From positions 1-59,504 of the forward strand of contig JADIMU010000054.1 in NCBI GenBank assembly GCA_017694495.1: a stretch of DNA of 59,504 bases, in the 5' to 3' direction. This DNA is from Candidatus Aphodenecus pullistercoris (GTDB taxonomy: Bacteria; Spirochaetota; Spirochaetia; Sphaerochaetales; Sphaerochaetaceae). A model generated the notes under the pieces. It saw nothing but the letters and a program-made list of their open reading frames with translations, was not told the origin of the DNA and did no database searches. How positions within the stretch are numbered: position 1 is the stretch's first letter; each line of letters opens with the position of its first letter. Of this stretch, positions 17,139-25,184 are shown in pieces. The position numbers and the translations under genes are program-made.

Positions 17139-17761
17139 CTCAAGCTCCTAAGCAGCAGGGGGAAGACGTAGTTCTCGGCCTCCTCCTTGGAAAGTGTCCT
17201 CAGCTCGTCCGCGCTCTTGGCGAGGATCTTCTCGAGGGCCTTGACGACGAGCTTCCGGTCGAAGCCCATCCCTACAAAGGATTCTACCACATCCTCGTAG
17301 GCCTTGGCACTGTGCGGCGGAGGAGAGGCCTGCCCACTTTCGCTGGACTCGTCGTAGACGAGGGTGTCGCGCAGCTGGAGGACGAGCTTCTGGGCCGTCT
17401 TCGAGCCGATGCCAGGAATGCGGGAGAGCGTCGAGATGTCCCTGTTGTCCAGGGCCCTGATGAAGTCGTTGACGCTGATTGCGCTGAGGATCTTCAGCGC
17501 GCCCTTGCCGGCGATGCCTGGGACCTTGACAAGCTCGGTGAAGCACTCGCGCTCGGCCTTGTCGATGAAGCCGAAGAGGGTCATCGAGTCCTCCCTCACC
17601 TGGAAGACGGTCAGCACACGGACAGTTCCCTTGCCGATCGACGAGGCGAAGTGGGCGGCGCAGCGGCTGCTGACCTCGAGGGCGAACTCGACTCCGGAGA
17701 CATTGAGCACGAGAGAAGCTGCATCGGCCTGGACGACCTGGCCGTTGAGAGCGTTGATCAT
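17135..17761 (-). CDS. ruvA: Holliday junction DNA-binding subunit RuvA
   Basis: 208 residues. Tetramer that binds four-way junctions and recruits RuvB. It has the N-terminal OB fold (about 1-65), helix-hairpin-helix motifs (FTELVKVPGIAGKGALKIL and LSRIPGIGSKTAQKLVLQL, about 75-130) and a C-terminal RuvB-binding domain (about 160-208). Its ATG overlaps the ruvC stop by 4 nt, and its own stop overlaps ruvB. Confidence 0.96.
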   Translation of the reverse strand: MINALNGQVVQADAASLVLNVSGVEFALEVSSRCAAHFASSIGKGTVRVLTVFQVREDSMTLFGFIDKAERECFTELVKVPGIAGKGALKILSAISVNDFIRALDNRDISTLSRIPGIGSKTAQKLVLQLRDTLVYDESSESGQASPPPHSAKAYEDVVESFVGMGFDRKLVVKALEKILAKSADELRTLSKEEAENYVFPLLLRSLS

Positions 17762-18258
17762 TTCAGAATTCCTCCAAGTCTGCCCTTCGTCTGGTTCATG
17801 ACGGCATAGGTAATGCAGTCGGCCAGGGCGTCGGCCGCGTGGTCGGGACGGGGCACCTTGTCCATCTTCAGCAGGAGGGCGACCATCTGCTGGACCTGGT
17901 TCTTGTCGGCCCGTCCGATGCCGGTGATCGCCATCTTGATCTGCATGGGAGAGAAGTATTGCACGTCCAGTCCCCTGCCCTTCAGCTCATGGGTGCATGC
18001 CCCGATCACCTTGGCCACCGCGATCGATGAGGAGACGTTCTGAGCGAAGTAGATGTCCTCGATGGAGACGCACTCGACACTGAAGCGGTCGGCGATCTCG
18101 CCAATCTTCTGTGCGATCGCGTGTATCCTGTCGGGAAGGCTGTGGGCGGTGTCCGTCCTTATGACACCAAAAGAAACAGGCCGGTAGCGTTGGTTGACGC
18201 ACTCAACCACGCCCCAGCCTGTGTTCGCCAGTCCCGGATCTATGCCCAGGATGACCAA
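17758..18258 (-). CDS. ruvC: Holliday junction resolvase RuvC
   Basis: 166 residues. Endonuclease that cuts Holliday junctions symmetrically. The RNase H-like fold starts with ILGIDPGLANTGWGVVE (first catalytic Asp at residue 6), has SIEDIYF (catalytic Glu), and ends with the D-x2-DA motif DHAADALADC. It starts with TTG (18256-18258), behind GAGGAG. It lies 3 nt after yebC and overlaps ruvA. Confidence 0.96.
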   Translation of the reverse strand: MVILGIDPGLANTGWGVVECVNQRYRPVSFGVIRTDTAHSLPDRIHAIAQKIGEIADRFSVECVSIEDIYFAQNVSSSIAVAKVIGACTHELKGRGLDVQYFSPMQIKMAITGIGRADKNQVQQMVALLLKMDKVPRPDHAADALADCITYAVMNQTKGRLGGILK

Positions 18259-18261
18259 AGC

Positions 18262-19002
18262 CTACTCCTCTTCGTAGTCGTCGGGCAGCTCGAGGTTGGT
18301 GGAGACCTGCTGGACGTCGTCCAGATCCTCCAGCCTCTCGACGATCTTCATGACCTTGCCCGCCTTCTCCTTGTCGAGGGCGACGGTGGTGTCGGCGATC
18401 TTGTTCACGTCGGCGCTGTCCTGCTCGAAGCCGGCGGCCTGCATGGCCTCGAGGACGCTGGCGAAGTCGGAGGGCGAGGTCGTGACCTCGATCACTCCGT
18501 CCTCGGTGCTGACATCCTCGGCTCCGTTCTCGAGTGCGGCCTCGAAGATCTGGTCCTCGGTGTATTTGGATGCGTCATAGGTGATGACGCCCTTGGTCTG
18601 GAACATGTAGGACACGCAGCCCGTGGCTCCAAGCGATCCGCCAAGCTTGGTCAGGGTGCTCCTGACATCGGCGGCGGTCCTGTTCTTGTTGTCCGTGAGC
18701 GTGTCGATGATGATGGCGACTCCACCGGGGGCGTAGCCTTCATAGGTCAGCTCGTAGAAGGTGGTGTTGGCATCCTCTCCGCTGGCCTTCTTGATGGCCC
18801 TCTCGATGTTGTCCTTAGGCATGTTCTCGGCTCTGGCCTTGAGCACCGCAGTGCGGAGCCTGGCGTTGGAGTCGGGATCGCTTCCGCCCATCTTGGCCGC
18901 CACCGTGATCTCCTTGATCAGCTTGGTGAACTTCTGACCGCGCTTGGCATCGGCAAGACCCTTCTTGTGCTTGATTGTTGCCCATTTGCTGTGGCCTGAC
19001 AT
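18262..19002 (-). CDS. yebC: YebC/PmpR-family regulatory protein
   Basis: 246 residues. Opens with the family signature MSGHSKWATIKHKKG, and includes GYAPGGVAIIID. Members are cytoplasmic; some act as transcription factors, others help ribosomes pass poly-proline stretches. It is the first gene of the yebC-ruvCAB-queA set, an association seen in many bacteria. GAGG precedes the ATG by 7 nt. Confidence 0.95.
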   Translation of the reverse strand: MSGHSKWATIKHKKGLADAKRGQKFTKLIKEITVAAKMGGSDPDSNARLRTAVLKARAENMPKDNIERAIKKASGEDANTTFYELTYEGYAPGGVAIIIDTLTDNKNRTAADVRSTLTKLGGSLGATGCVSYMFQTKGVITYDASKYTEDQIFEAALENGAEDVSTEDGVIEVTTSPSDFASVLEAMQAAGFEQDSADVNKIADTTVALDKEKAGKVMKIVERLEDLDDVQQVSTNLELPDDYEEE

Positions 19003-19053
19003 TTATAACCTCTTTGTGTCTGTGAGTATAGCGTCGTGATTCGAACGGAGAGA

Positions 19054-19083
19054 AAACTACCACAAAGGAAAAACGCCTGTCAA
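19054..19083 (-). promoter_or_regulatory. Probable promoter of yebC-ruvCAB-queA
   Basis: Minus strand TTGACA (19078-19083), an 18-nt spacer, TAGTTT (19054-19059). A second possible -10 (TATACT) lies at 19025-19030, nearer to yebC. Confidence 0.45.
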
Positions 19084-19086
19084 CAA

Positions 19087-20217
19087 TCACAGCGCCAGGA
19101 AGAGGCTGACTATGATCTGGTCCAGGACGAGGAGTCCTTGTCGGGTGAGGCGGAAGCTCTCTGGCGTGTCGAGGCGCCACTCCTCCTCGAGGCTGGCAAC
19201 ACGGCTGGAGAAGATGGAGTCGAAGTCCTGGTCGAAACGTCTGAGGAATTCAGCCTTGTCGATGCCCCACTTCGTCCTGAGGGCCGTCATGACGACCTCC
19301 TCGACAGTCTCCTCCTTCGTCAGCGCGACGCTGTCGAAGGAAGGATGGGCCAGGTACTCGGCAAGGCTGTCCTTCTCCCTCGATGAGACCACACGGCCAT
19401 AGCCCACCGACGACTCGGCGCTCGGCCCCAGTCCTATGTACTGGCCAAGGTTCCAGTAGACGAGGTTGTGGAGGCAGTAGTGCCCATCCCTGGCGAAGGC
19501 GCTGACTTCGTAGTGCTCATAGCCCCTTGCGGCAAGCTCGTCCCACAGCCTCTCAAGCTCTGCGGCCTCTTCCTCCTCGCTCTTGGGATGCTCCCTCGCG
19601 ACGAGCCTCGTCCCCTCCTCGAAGGTGAGGCTGTACAGCGAGATGTGCTCAGGGCTGTAGCGCGAGAGGGTCTCGATGTCGGCGAGGCTGACCTCCAGAG
19701 GACGGTGTGGGATGTTCGTCATCAGGTCGGCGTTGAGGACGAGGCCGTCCATCGAGCTGAGGATCTCAAGGGCCCTGTGGGCCGCCTGTGGAGTGCTCTG
19801 GCGGCCGAGGATCCTCAGGCTCTCGCCATCGAAGCTCTGTATGCCTACCGAGACGCGGGTCAGCCAGGAGGAAAGGCCATCGAAGCTCTTCGTGACGTTC
19901 TCCGGGTTGATCTCCATGCTGACTTCCCTGGCCCTGCCCTTCCTCGAGGCCGTCTCGATCAGGCGGCACAGCCTCTCCTCACCGAGCAGGATCGGATTGC
20001 CACCGCCGATGTAGATCGTGTCGAAGGGAGAGTCGAGCTCCTTGACGAGCTCGCAAAGCTGGGCCGAGAGCGTACTGTAGTAGGAGTCGACGAGGTCCCT
20101 GTCCCAGGCCCCCTCGCCCAGCGAGTAGAAGGCGCAGTAGTCGCAGCGCTTCGCACAGAAGGGGACGTGGATGTAGAGGGACAGGGGCCGCCCCTCGGCC
20201 AGGTGCTCTCTGATCAC
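19087..20217 (-). CDS. hemW: Radical SAM protein HemW (heme chaperone family)
   Basis: 376 residues. Older annotation calls this family oxygen-independent coproporphyrinogen oxidase, but HemW proteins bind heme and a 4Fe-4S cluster. The CxxxCxxC motif HVPFCAKRCDYCAFY (about residues 18-32) marks the radical SAM core. The GGGNPILL loop and the C-terminal winged helix are present. It starts with GTG, overlapping the lepB stop by 4 nt, so the two genes are probably co-transcribed. Confidence 0.85.
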   Translation of the reverse strand: MIREHLAEGRPLSLYIHVPFCAKRCDYCAFYSLGEGAWDRDLVDSYYSTLSAQLCELVKELDSPFDTIYIGGGNPILLGEERLCRLIETASRKGRAREVSMEINPENVTKSFDGLSSWLTRVSVGIQSFDGESLRILGRQSTPQAAHRALEILSSMDGLVLNADLMTNIPHRPLEVSLADIETLSRYSPEHISLYSLTFEEGTRLVAREHPKSEEEEAAELERLWDELAARGYEHYEVSAFARDGHYCLHNLVYWNLGQYIGLGPSAESSVGYGRVVSSREKDSLAEYLAHPSFDSVALTKEETVEEVVMTALRTKWGIDKAEFLRRFDQDFDSIFSSRVASLEEEWRLDTPESFRLTRQGLLVLDQIIVSLFLAL

Positions 20218-21200
20218 TCGAGTCCACCTGCCCTTGTGATGGGCCAGAAGCGGAAGAGGACGCGTCCGTTGATCTCCTCCTCGCTGACAGGACCGAAGTA
20301 GCGGCCGTCACGGGAGTTGTCGCGGTTGTCGCCCAGGGGCAGGACGTAGTTCTCTGGGACATAGATGCCTGCCCTGTAGACGGAGGCCTGGCTGCGGGCC
20401 TCAGTGTCGCTGGGGTCGATGAGGGTCGAATAGAGGCTGCGATCCTTCTCGAAGGCGTACATGTCGCCCACATTCGTACCCTGGATCGTCCCATAGTCCT
20501 TGACGAGGTGGTTCGGTGCGCTGGTGATGCCCCTCTCCTGCAAGGCGTAGAGCCTCGAGAATGCGTCAAGGCCAGTGTAGTAGTCCTCATCCAGCAGGCG
20601 CTGGGGGGCAAGGGAGAGTCCGTTCGCCTCGCGCCAGTCCATCTCGCTGACGAAGTCGCCATAGCCTGCGGGCCGGATCATGACATCGCCGTCGACGAAG
20701 AGGACCTGGTCGCCAGGCAGGCCGGCGGCACGCTTGACGAAGAGCCTCTCGGCCACAGTGCCGTCGCTGTTGCGGTCTATGTTGACCAGAGAGAGTGTGC
20801 CCATGTAGACGATCTGGGAGAGGACGTCGAAGACGGGTCCCCTGGATTCGTATTCCGGATTGTAGAAGGTGATGACATCGTCCCGCTGCACGTCCTTGCC
20901 CGTGTCGAGGATCTTGGGCCCGGCCGGGTAGACCTCGCTGCCGTAGGCCAGCTTGCTTACGACGACCCTGTCGCCCACCTCGATGGTGTCGACCATGGAT
21001 GGAGAAGGGATGACGAAGAGCTGAAAGAGGTACTGGTTGATGAGAAGTACGGCAATGATGGCGAAGACGAAGGCATCGACCCAGCTGAGGACCTCGCCCT
21101 TGAGGGTGCGTTCCTTCTCTCTGGCCGCCTGCTTCTCGGCCTTGCGCCGCGTAAGGTATCTTTCCGTCTTCCGCTCGAGGAAGGCATAGACTCTTTCCAT
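20214..21200 (-). CDS. lepB: Signal peptidase I
   Basis: 328 residues from the ATG at 21200. Removes signal peptides from exported proteins at the outer face of the inner membrane. A Lys/Arg/Glu-rich N-terminal helix is followed by one membrane segment (about 40-62), the catalytic Ser in VIPSPSM (Ser68) and the catalytic Lys in FVKRAAGLPGD (Lys156), then the C-terminal GDNRDNSRDGRYFGPV box. An upstream in-frame TTG at 21236 overlaps the promoter and is rejected. There is no Shine-Dalgarno; the -10 ends 7 nt before the ATG, which implies a leaderless mRNA. Confidence 0.93.
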   Translation of the reverse strand: MERVYAFLERKTERYLTRRKAEKQAAREKERTLKGEVLSWVDAFVFAIIAVLLINQYLFQLFVIPSPSMVDTIEVGDRVVVSKLAYGSEVYPAGPKILDTGKDVQRDDVITFYNPEYESRGPVFDVLSQIVYMGTLSLVNIDRNSDGTVAERLFVKRAAGLPGDQVLFVDGDVMIRPAGYGDFVSEMDWREANGLSLAPQRLLDEDYYTGLDAFSRLYALQERGITSAPNHLVKDYGTIQGTNVGDMYAFEKDRSLYSTLIDPSDTEARSQASVYRAGIYVPENYVLPLGDNRDNSRDGRYFGPVSEEEINGRVLFRFWPITRAGGLE

Positions 21201-21207
21201 GGGCCCA

Positions 21208-21236
21208 AAAGTAGCATCTTGGCCTTTTGTTGACAA
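21208..21236 (-). promoter_or_regulatory. lepB-hemW promoter (leaderless)
   Basis: Minus strand TTGTCA (21231-21236), a 17-nt spacer, TACTTT (21208-21213). Transcription should begin at or within a few bases of the lepB ATG. The -35 overlaps the -35 of the divergent plus-strand promoter. Confidence 0.6.
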
Positions 21237-21258
21237 TACTTGACCCTTTGATTACCCT
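21230..21258 (+). promoter_or_regulatory. Promoter of the FGE-like gene and smpB
   Basis: TTGACA (21230-21235), a 17-nt spacer, TACCCT (21253-21258). The ATG at 21268 lies 9 nt after the -10, so the leader is a few bases at most. Its -35 shares five bases with the opposing lepB -35. Confidence 0.6.
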
Positions 21259-21267
21259 TGCTCCGTC

Positions 21268-22680
21268 ATGAGAAAAAAGAAGGAACTGCCAGACGTAGAG
21301 CCTGTAAGGCTCCCCACCATAAAGGGAATCCGTCCGGGCAAATACATATTCTGGCTGCTGGTCGCGGCCATCATCCTCATCATCTTCCTCGTCCTCTACC
21401 TCCCCGGCATCGTGAAGGGTGGACGCTGGGTCGACTTCTCATCCCCCCTCACTGAGGTCGGCATCGTCGTCGACGGAGCCTATGCAGGATCGACGACAGG
21501 CGGCCACGTCTTCATCAGCTCGGGAGAGCACAGCGTCAGCTACATCAAGAACGGCATCGTCATCGACGAGGGGACGCTGAGCGTCGACCACCCCGTCTTC
21601 GCGACGCTCTTCGTCAGACGGACGATGGATGTCGAGATTCCTGCGACGGATACAGACGGCCTCTACGACTCCATCGTCTCGAGGACCCTCTCCTCGCTTG
21701 CCGCCTACAGCGGGATCCAGAGCTGGCCGGACGGCTACAACTACCCGCCCCTGCTGGAGGACTATGCCAGGGACGTCGTCGCCCTCGGCATCGATGACGT
21801 CAGCGAAGACTTCCACCTCATGAGCCTCTTCGTCACGAACGACAGGATGCTTGCCGACCTGGGGGCTGCCAAGGCCATCCTCGACGCAGCCTCCGTCGAC
21901 TACACATGCATCGACGATGAAGCCATCGAGACCATGCTCGCGGGAGAGGGACCGGTGAAGGACATCGAGACGGTCCAGCCAACCATCTCCGTCAGCCGCA
22001 CGGACGACGGCTGGTTCCGCTACGAGGCCACCAGCCTCACCCTCGGCAGCCCTGCCGCGCTTTCGATCGAAAGCATGGCATCCCAGCCCTTCACGACCAG
22101 CACTTCCGCCTTCGAGATGGCCCCCGGCTACGTCAGCCAGTACGACTGGGCCCTCTTCGTCGAGGCCAATCCCTACTGGTCGCCCTCCAACAAGGACCAG
22201 CTCATCGCCGACGGCATGGTCGACGACTACTATCTTGCCGGAATCACGCTCTCGACGCTGTACGAGAACACGAGCCCTGTGCGCAATGTCAGCTGGTATG
22301 CGGCCCAGGCCTATTGCCATTGGCTGAGCGGAAAGACCGGTGTTGCCTACAGGCTCCCATCCGAGGCCGAGTGGACGCTTGCGGCCCTTTCCGCTGAAGG
22401 TGACGCCTACGCTTCCACGCTCTACGCCCCTTCCAGCGACGAGCACCCCTCCTCCCTCTACGGAGGACTGTGGGAGTTCACTTCGACGGCCTATGTGCCC
22501 CTCTCGAGATATGAGGGTGAAGTCTATGATGCCTCCTCAATAGACGAGGCGGACATCGTCGTCAAGGGAGGCAGCTACCTCAATGCAGGAGATGGCATCA
22601 GCGCCGAGACCGTCGGCGTCATGCAGCGCCAGACCACCAGCGACTACGCAGGCATCAGGATTGTGAGGGAAGTGAAATGA
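21268..22680 (+). CDS. Membrane-anchored SUMF1/formylglycine-generating-enzyme-like protein
   Basis: 470 residues. A cytoplasmic basic start, one membrane helix (about 27-47), then an extracytoplasmic part. A PEGA-like beta domain (about 60-110) is followed by a central helical region and a C-terminal FGE-sulfatase fold (about 270-470), recognisable from SPVRNVSWYAAQAYCHWLSG, AYRLPSEAEWTLAA and VVKGGSYLN. The usual terminal GFRC box reads YAGIRIV here and the copper-site cysteines are not apparent, so an enzymatic role is doubtful; a binding or structural role in the envelope is more likely. Overlaps smpB by 4 nt. Confidence 0.8.
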   Translation: MRKKKELPDVEPVRLPTIKGIRPGKYIFWLLVAAIILIIFLVLYLPGIVKGGRWVDFSSPLTEVGIVVDGAYAGSTTGGHVFISSGEHSVSYIKNGIVIDEGTLSVDHPVFATLFVRRTMDVEIPATDTDGLYDSIVSRTLSSLAAYSGIQSWPDGYNYPPLLEDYARDVVALGIDDVSEDFHLMSLFVTNDRMLADLGAAKAILDAASVDYTCIDDEAIETMLAGEGPVKDIETVQPTISVSRTDDGWFRYEATSLTLGSPAALSIESMASQPFTTSTSAFEMAPGYVSQYDWALFVEANPYWSPSNKDQLIADGMVDDYYLAGITLSTLYENTSPVRNVSWYAAQAYCHWLSGKTGVAYRLPSEAEWTLAALSAEGDAYASTLYAPSSDEHPSSLYGGLWEFTSTAYVPLSRYEGEVYDASSIDEADIVVKGGSYLNAGDGISAETVGVMQRQTTSDYAGIRIVREVK

Positions 22681-23147
22681 AGAAGGACGCTGACTTCAAG
22701 CTCATACAGAAGAACAAGAAGGCCTACTTCAACTATGAGATCCTCGAGGACCTCGAGTGCGGCATGGCCCTGGTAGGCACTGAGGTCAAGAGCGTCAGGG
22801 AAGGCCGCGTCTCCTTCTCGGACAGCTATGTCGAGATCAAGGACGGCCAGTTTGAGCTCATAGGCTTCATCATCCAGCCCTACTCCCATGGAGGCAAGGT
22901 CTTCAACCACCAGGGTGACCGCAAGAGGATACTGCTTGCCCACAAGCAGGAGATAAAGAAGTTCCGCCGCAAGGTCGAGGCAAAGGGCATGACGATCGTC
23001 CCCCTGGAGATCTACATAAAGCACAACCTCGTGAAGATGAAGATCGCCCTCGCCCGGGGCAAGGCCGTCTACGACAAGAAGGCCGCGATCAAGGAGAGGG
23101 ACCTCCAGAGGGACGCCAGAAGGGAGATGAAGAGTCTGGGCTACTGA
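22677..23147 (+). CDS. smpB: SsrA-binding protein SmpB
   Basis: 156 residues. Binds tmRNA and takes the place of the anticodon arm during rescue of stalled ribosomes. An OB-type barrel (NKKAYFNYEILEDLECGMAL and GTEVKSVREGRVSFSDSYVE) is followed by a basic C-terminal tail (RGKAVYDKKAAIKERDLQRD). Its ATG lies in an ATGA overlap with the preceding gene. The tmRNA gene follows about 710 nt downstream on the same strand. Confidence 0.97.
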   Translation: MKKDADFKLIQKNKKAYFNYEILEDLECGMALVGTEVKSVREGRVSFSDSYVEIKDGQFELIGFIIQPYSHGGKVFNHQGDRKRILLAHKQEIKKFRRKVEAKGMTIVPLEIYIKHNLVKMKIALARGKAVYDKKAAIKERDLQRDARREMKSLGY

Positions 23148-23720
23148 TCAGTAGCGCCTGATGTTCCGGATCTGGCCCGACTCGATCAGGTCCCCAAGCA
23201 TGTTGCCCAGAGTGTGCGCGTCCGTCTCATAGCCGCTCTTGACCCAGTTCTCGATCACTGACAGCGCGCCACCGACGCAATAGTGGTAGCTGATGTCGGC
23301 CTCCTGCTCGGTGAGGCCCTTCTCCACCCAGGCCTTCGTCGTAGGGCCCTTGAGCATCTCGACGATCTTGTTGATGAAGTGGCGGTTGCCATGGTCCGAG
23401 AGGATGATCTGGCATATGTCGCTGTTCTTCGTGATCGTCTCGAGGATGGGAATGACGAAGGAATAGATGTTCCCAACCTCGACGCTCTCCAGTTTGCCCA
23501 GCGTCTGCATCATCTCGCCCAGCAGTTCGTTCTCGATCTCCATAAGCAGGTCCACAGGCTCCCTGTAGTGTGCATAGAATGTGTTCCTGTTGATTCCCGC
23601 CGCCTTGCACAGGCAGGTGACGCTGATCGAGTCGATGCTGTGCTCCTTCATAAGGCCAAGCAGCGAGCTTTTGAGTTTCTCCATCGTCTTGACGATGCGT
23701 GCATCAGTCTTCCCGTTCAT
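23148..23720 (-). CDS. TetR/AcrR-family transcriptional regulator
   Basis: 190 residues. The N-terminal helix-turn-helix (about 8-55, ISVTCLCKAAGINRNTFYAH) is typical of the family. The C-terminal ligand-binding part has YCVGGALSVIENWV, as in the TetR_C_33-type Firmicute regulators. It ends immediately after smpB on the opposite strand. No target gene is adjacent, apart from the tmRNA on the other side of its promoter region. Confidence 0.85.
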   Translation of the reverse strand: MNGKTDARIVKTMEKLKSSLLGLMKEHSIDSISVTCLCKAAGINRNTFYAHYREPVDLLMEIENELLGEMMQTLGKLESVEVGNIYSFVIPILETITKNSDICQIILSDHGNRHFINKIVEMLKGPTTKAWVEKGLTEQEADISYHYCVGGALSVIENWVKSGYETDAHTLGNMLGDLIESGQIRNIRRY

Positions 23721-23808
23721 GATTGCCCCCTAGGTTTTCAAAGATAATGCACAGCCTGTCTGGCAATCAAGCACGGCTGACCCAAAGAAGGGAAAAATAC
23801 ATGCAATC

Positions 23809-23837
23809 TTGACTTTCTGCCAAAGAAACGCAATATT
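23809..23837 (+). promoter_or_regulatory. tmRNA promoter
   Basis: TTGACT (23809-23814), a 17-nt spacer, AATATT (23832-23837). Transcription would start near 23844, leaving a short 5' leader for RNase P to remove. Confidence 0.55.
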
Positions 23838-23860
23838 TTCATAGCATCCAAGCATGAAAC

Positions 23861-24232
23861 GGGGGTGTTCCAGTTTCGACTGCCGGCAGAGCAGGCTTGG
23901 GACTGCAGGCCAAGCGACAACTTGTAAAACTATCAAAACAATCAACTGCCAAGAAAGAAGACGATTACGTCTCTGACGAAGCACTCGCTCTCGCTGCCTA
24001 AGCAGTGACTGAGCAACGGCGCCAAGGGTGCTGATCCTAACCTGAGGCTGTCCGACACCAACAGGGTCTTGCCCATCTGAAGCCGTCGGCTGATGGGGAC
24101 GCTTGGACGGCTACCCTTCCAGAGGCCTTGCGCCGCGGGCAAGATGGAGGGGGAAACTGGAACGCGGGGCTAAGCTCTGTAGACGTCTCAGGATGCCACG
24201 GTAGGACGGGAGTGCGATTCTCCCCACCTCCA
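23861..24232 (+). ncRNA. ssrA: Transfer-messenger RNA (tmRNA)
   Basis: The 5' end GGGGGTGTTCCAGTTTCGAC pairs with the 3' end CACCTCC as a 7-bp acceptor stem with a G-U at the third pair, the alanine identity element. The T-arm is GGGAG-TGCGATT-CTCCC and the discriminator is A; genomic TCA follows, so CCA must be added enzymatically. The tag reading frame begins at 23948. Releases stalled ribosomes together with SmpB, encoded just upstream. Confidence 0.93.
23948..24001 (+). other. tmRNA proteolysis-tag reading frame
   Basis: Seventeen codons and a TAA give AKKEDDYVSDEALALAA. The resume codon is GCC (Ala), and the hydrophobic ALALAA end is the usual degradation signal for ClpXP-type proteases. 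Confidence 0.88.
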
Positions 24233-24234
24233 TC

Positions 24235-24268
24235 AAAAGGACCCTTTCCAAACGGATTGGGTCCTTTT
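24235..24268 (+). terminator. Intrinsic terminator of tmRNA
   Basis: A 10-bp stem (AAAAGGACCC / GGGTCCTTTT) with a 14-nt loop, ending in a T run; it begins 3 nt after the mature tmRNA end. Confidence 0.9.
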
Positions 24269-24385
24269 CTTGGCCCTTGCCCCAAAGTATCGCTCTTGGG
24301 ATTGCAGCAAATATAAGACACTGGACCTTCTCTTCGACATACAATCATGTAGCATCTTCCACCGTTCTGATCTAGAATACTTACA

Positions 24386-24922
24386 ATGAATAAAGAGCGG
24401 ATGAAGCAGTTCTGCAGAGATGGAAAGATACGCTGGTCAAGCCATGCCGCCTCACGCATGATGGAAAGGCTGATTTTCAGGCAGGAAGTGCTGGACACAA
24501 TCCTTTCCGGTGAGGTCATCGAGGACTATCCAGATGATTTTCCGTTGCCGAGCTGTCTTGTCCTTGGCCATAAGGAAGGGAAGCCATTACATGTAGTGGT
24601 AGCTCTAAGTGATTCTGAGATAGTCATTATTTCTGTGTATCGCCCAGACGAAAGACGATTTGAATCTGATTTGAAGACAAGGAGGAAATGGGATATGTGT
24701 GCTTATTGTAAAGGAACAGACTTGAGGGATTCTCTCACAACATATGTTGCTGTAATAAATAAGTCCACAATAATCATCAGGAACGTGCCTTGTCAGGAAT
24801 GTGTCCAGTGCGGAGAAAAGTACTATACCGACAAAGTCATGCAGGACATTGAAGCGATTATAAAGAAAGCCATCGAAATCCAGAGCGAATTCTATGTCAC
24901 GGAGTACAGCTCTGTCGCGTGA
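24386..24922 (+). CDS. DUF4258 domain fused to YgiT-type zinc finger (toxin-antitoxin-like)
   Basis: 178 residues. Residues 1-100 match the DUF4258 pattern (SSHAASRMMERLIFRQEVLD, then EVIEDYPDDFPLPSCLVLG and VVALSDSEIVIISVYRPD). Residues 104-165 are a YgiT/MqsA-type zinc finger with Cys105, 108, 136, 139 and 142 (CAYC; CQECVQCGEKYY). In many genomes these are two adjacent genes, read as toxin and antitoxin. Here they are one frame. An internal ATG at 24695 (Met104) has its own AAGGAGG at 24679-24685, so the zinc finger may also be made alone. GC is clearly lower than in the neighbours, which suggests acquisition. Confidence 0.75.
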   Translation: MNKERMKQFCRDGKIRWSSHAASRMMERLIFRQEVLDTILSGEVIEDYPDDFPLPSCLVLGHKEGKPLHVVVALSDSEIVIISVYRPDERRFESDLKTRRKWDMCAYCKGTDLRDSLTTYVAVINKSTIIIRNVPCQECVQCGEKYYTDKVMQDIEAIIKKAIEIQSEFYVTEYSSVA

Positions 24923-25018
24923 TTCAGAATTGCAATCCAGTCAGCACTTGGACTGAAGCTCAGGTGGCAGACAGCCTTCGTCTGAGGACAAGAATCCTGA
25001 TGCCGATGAGGTGCTGTC

Positions 25019-25171
25019 ATCAAGATTGACGGCACCTTCGACTTCAATACACTAACTTTTGGGTTCCAAGTCAAAGCTTTCGTCCATACCTCCGGTCGGC
25101 TGATGATGACCGACTTTGACAATGGCTTCGAAGTCCAGGTTCTACTAAAAACCCATCATAATTTTGCATGA
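25019..25171 (+). pseudogene. Possible gene remnant (51 codons, no start)
   Basis: The 262-bp stretch between the zinc-finger gene and the sirtuin has no gene with a start. One plus frame runs IKIDGTFDFNTLTFGFQVKA and onward to a TGA at 25169-25171; its alternating hydrophobic pattern resembles beta-strands of an outer-membrane or secreted protein. It may be the eroded tail of a lost gene, or chance. Confidence 0.2.
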
Positions 25172-25184
25172 ACCTTTTCTTTGA

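Noticed and set aside
23725-23775. GATTGCC / GGCAATC inverted repeat upstream of the TetR gene as an operator
   Set aside because: Arms are about 37 nt apart, too far for a TetR-type dimer site.
24037-24519. 160-codon minus-strand open frame across the tmRNA 3' half
   Set aside because: Lies on the opposite strand of tmRNA and its terminator and has no start signal or family pattern.
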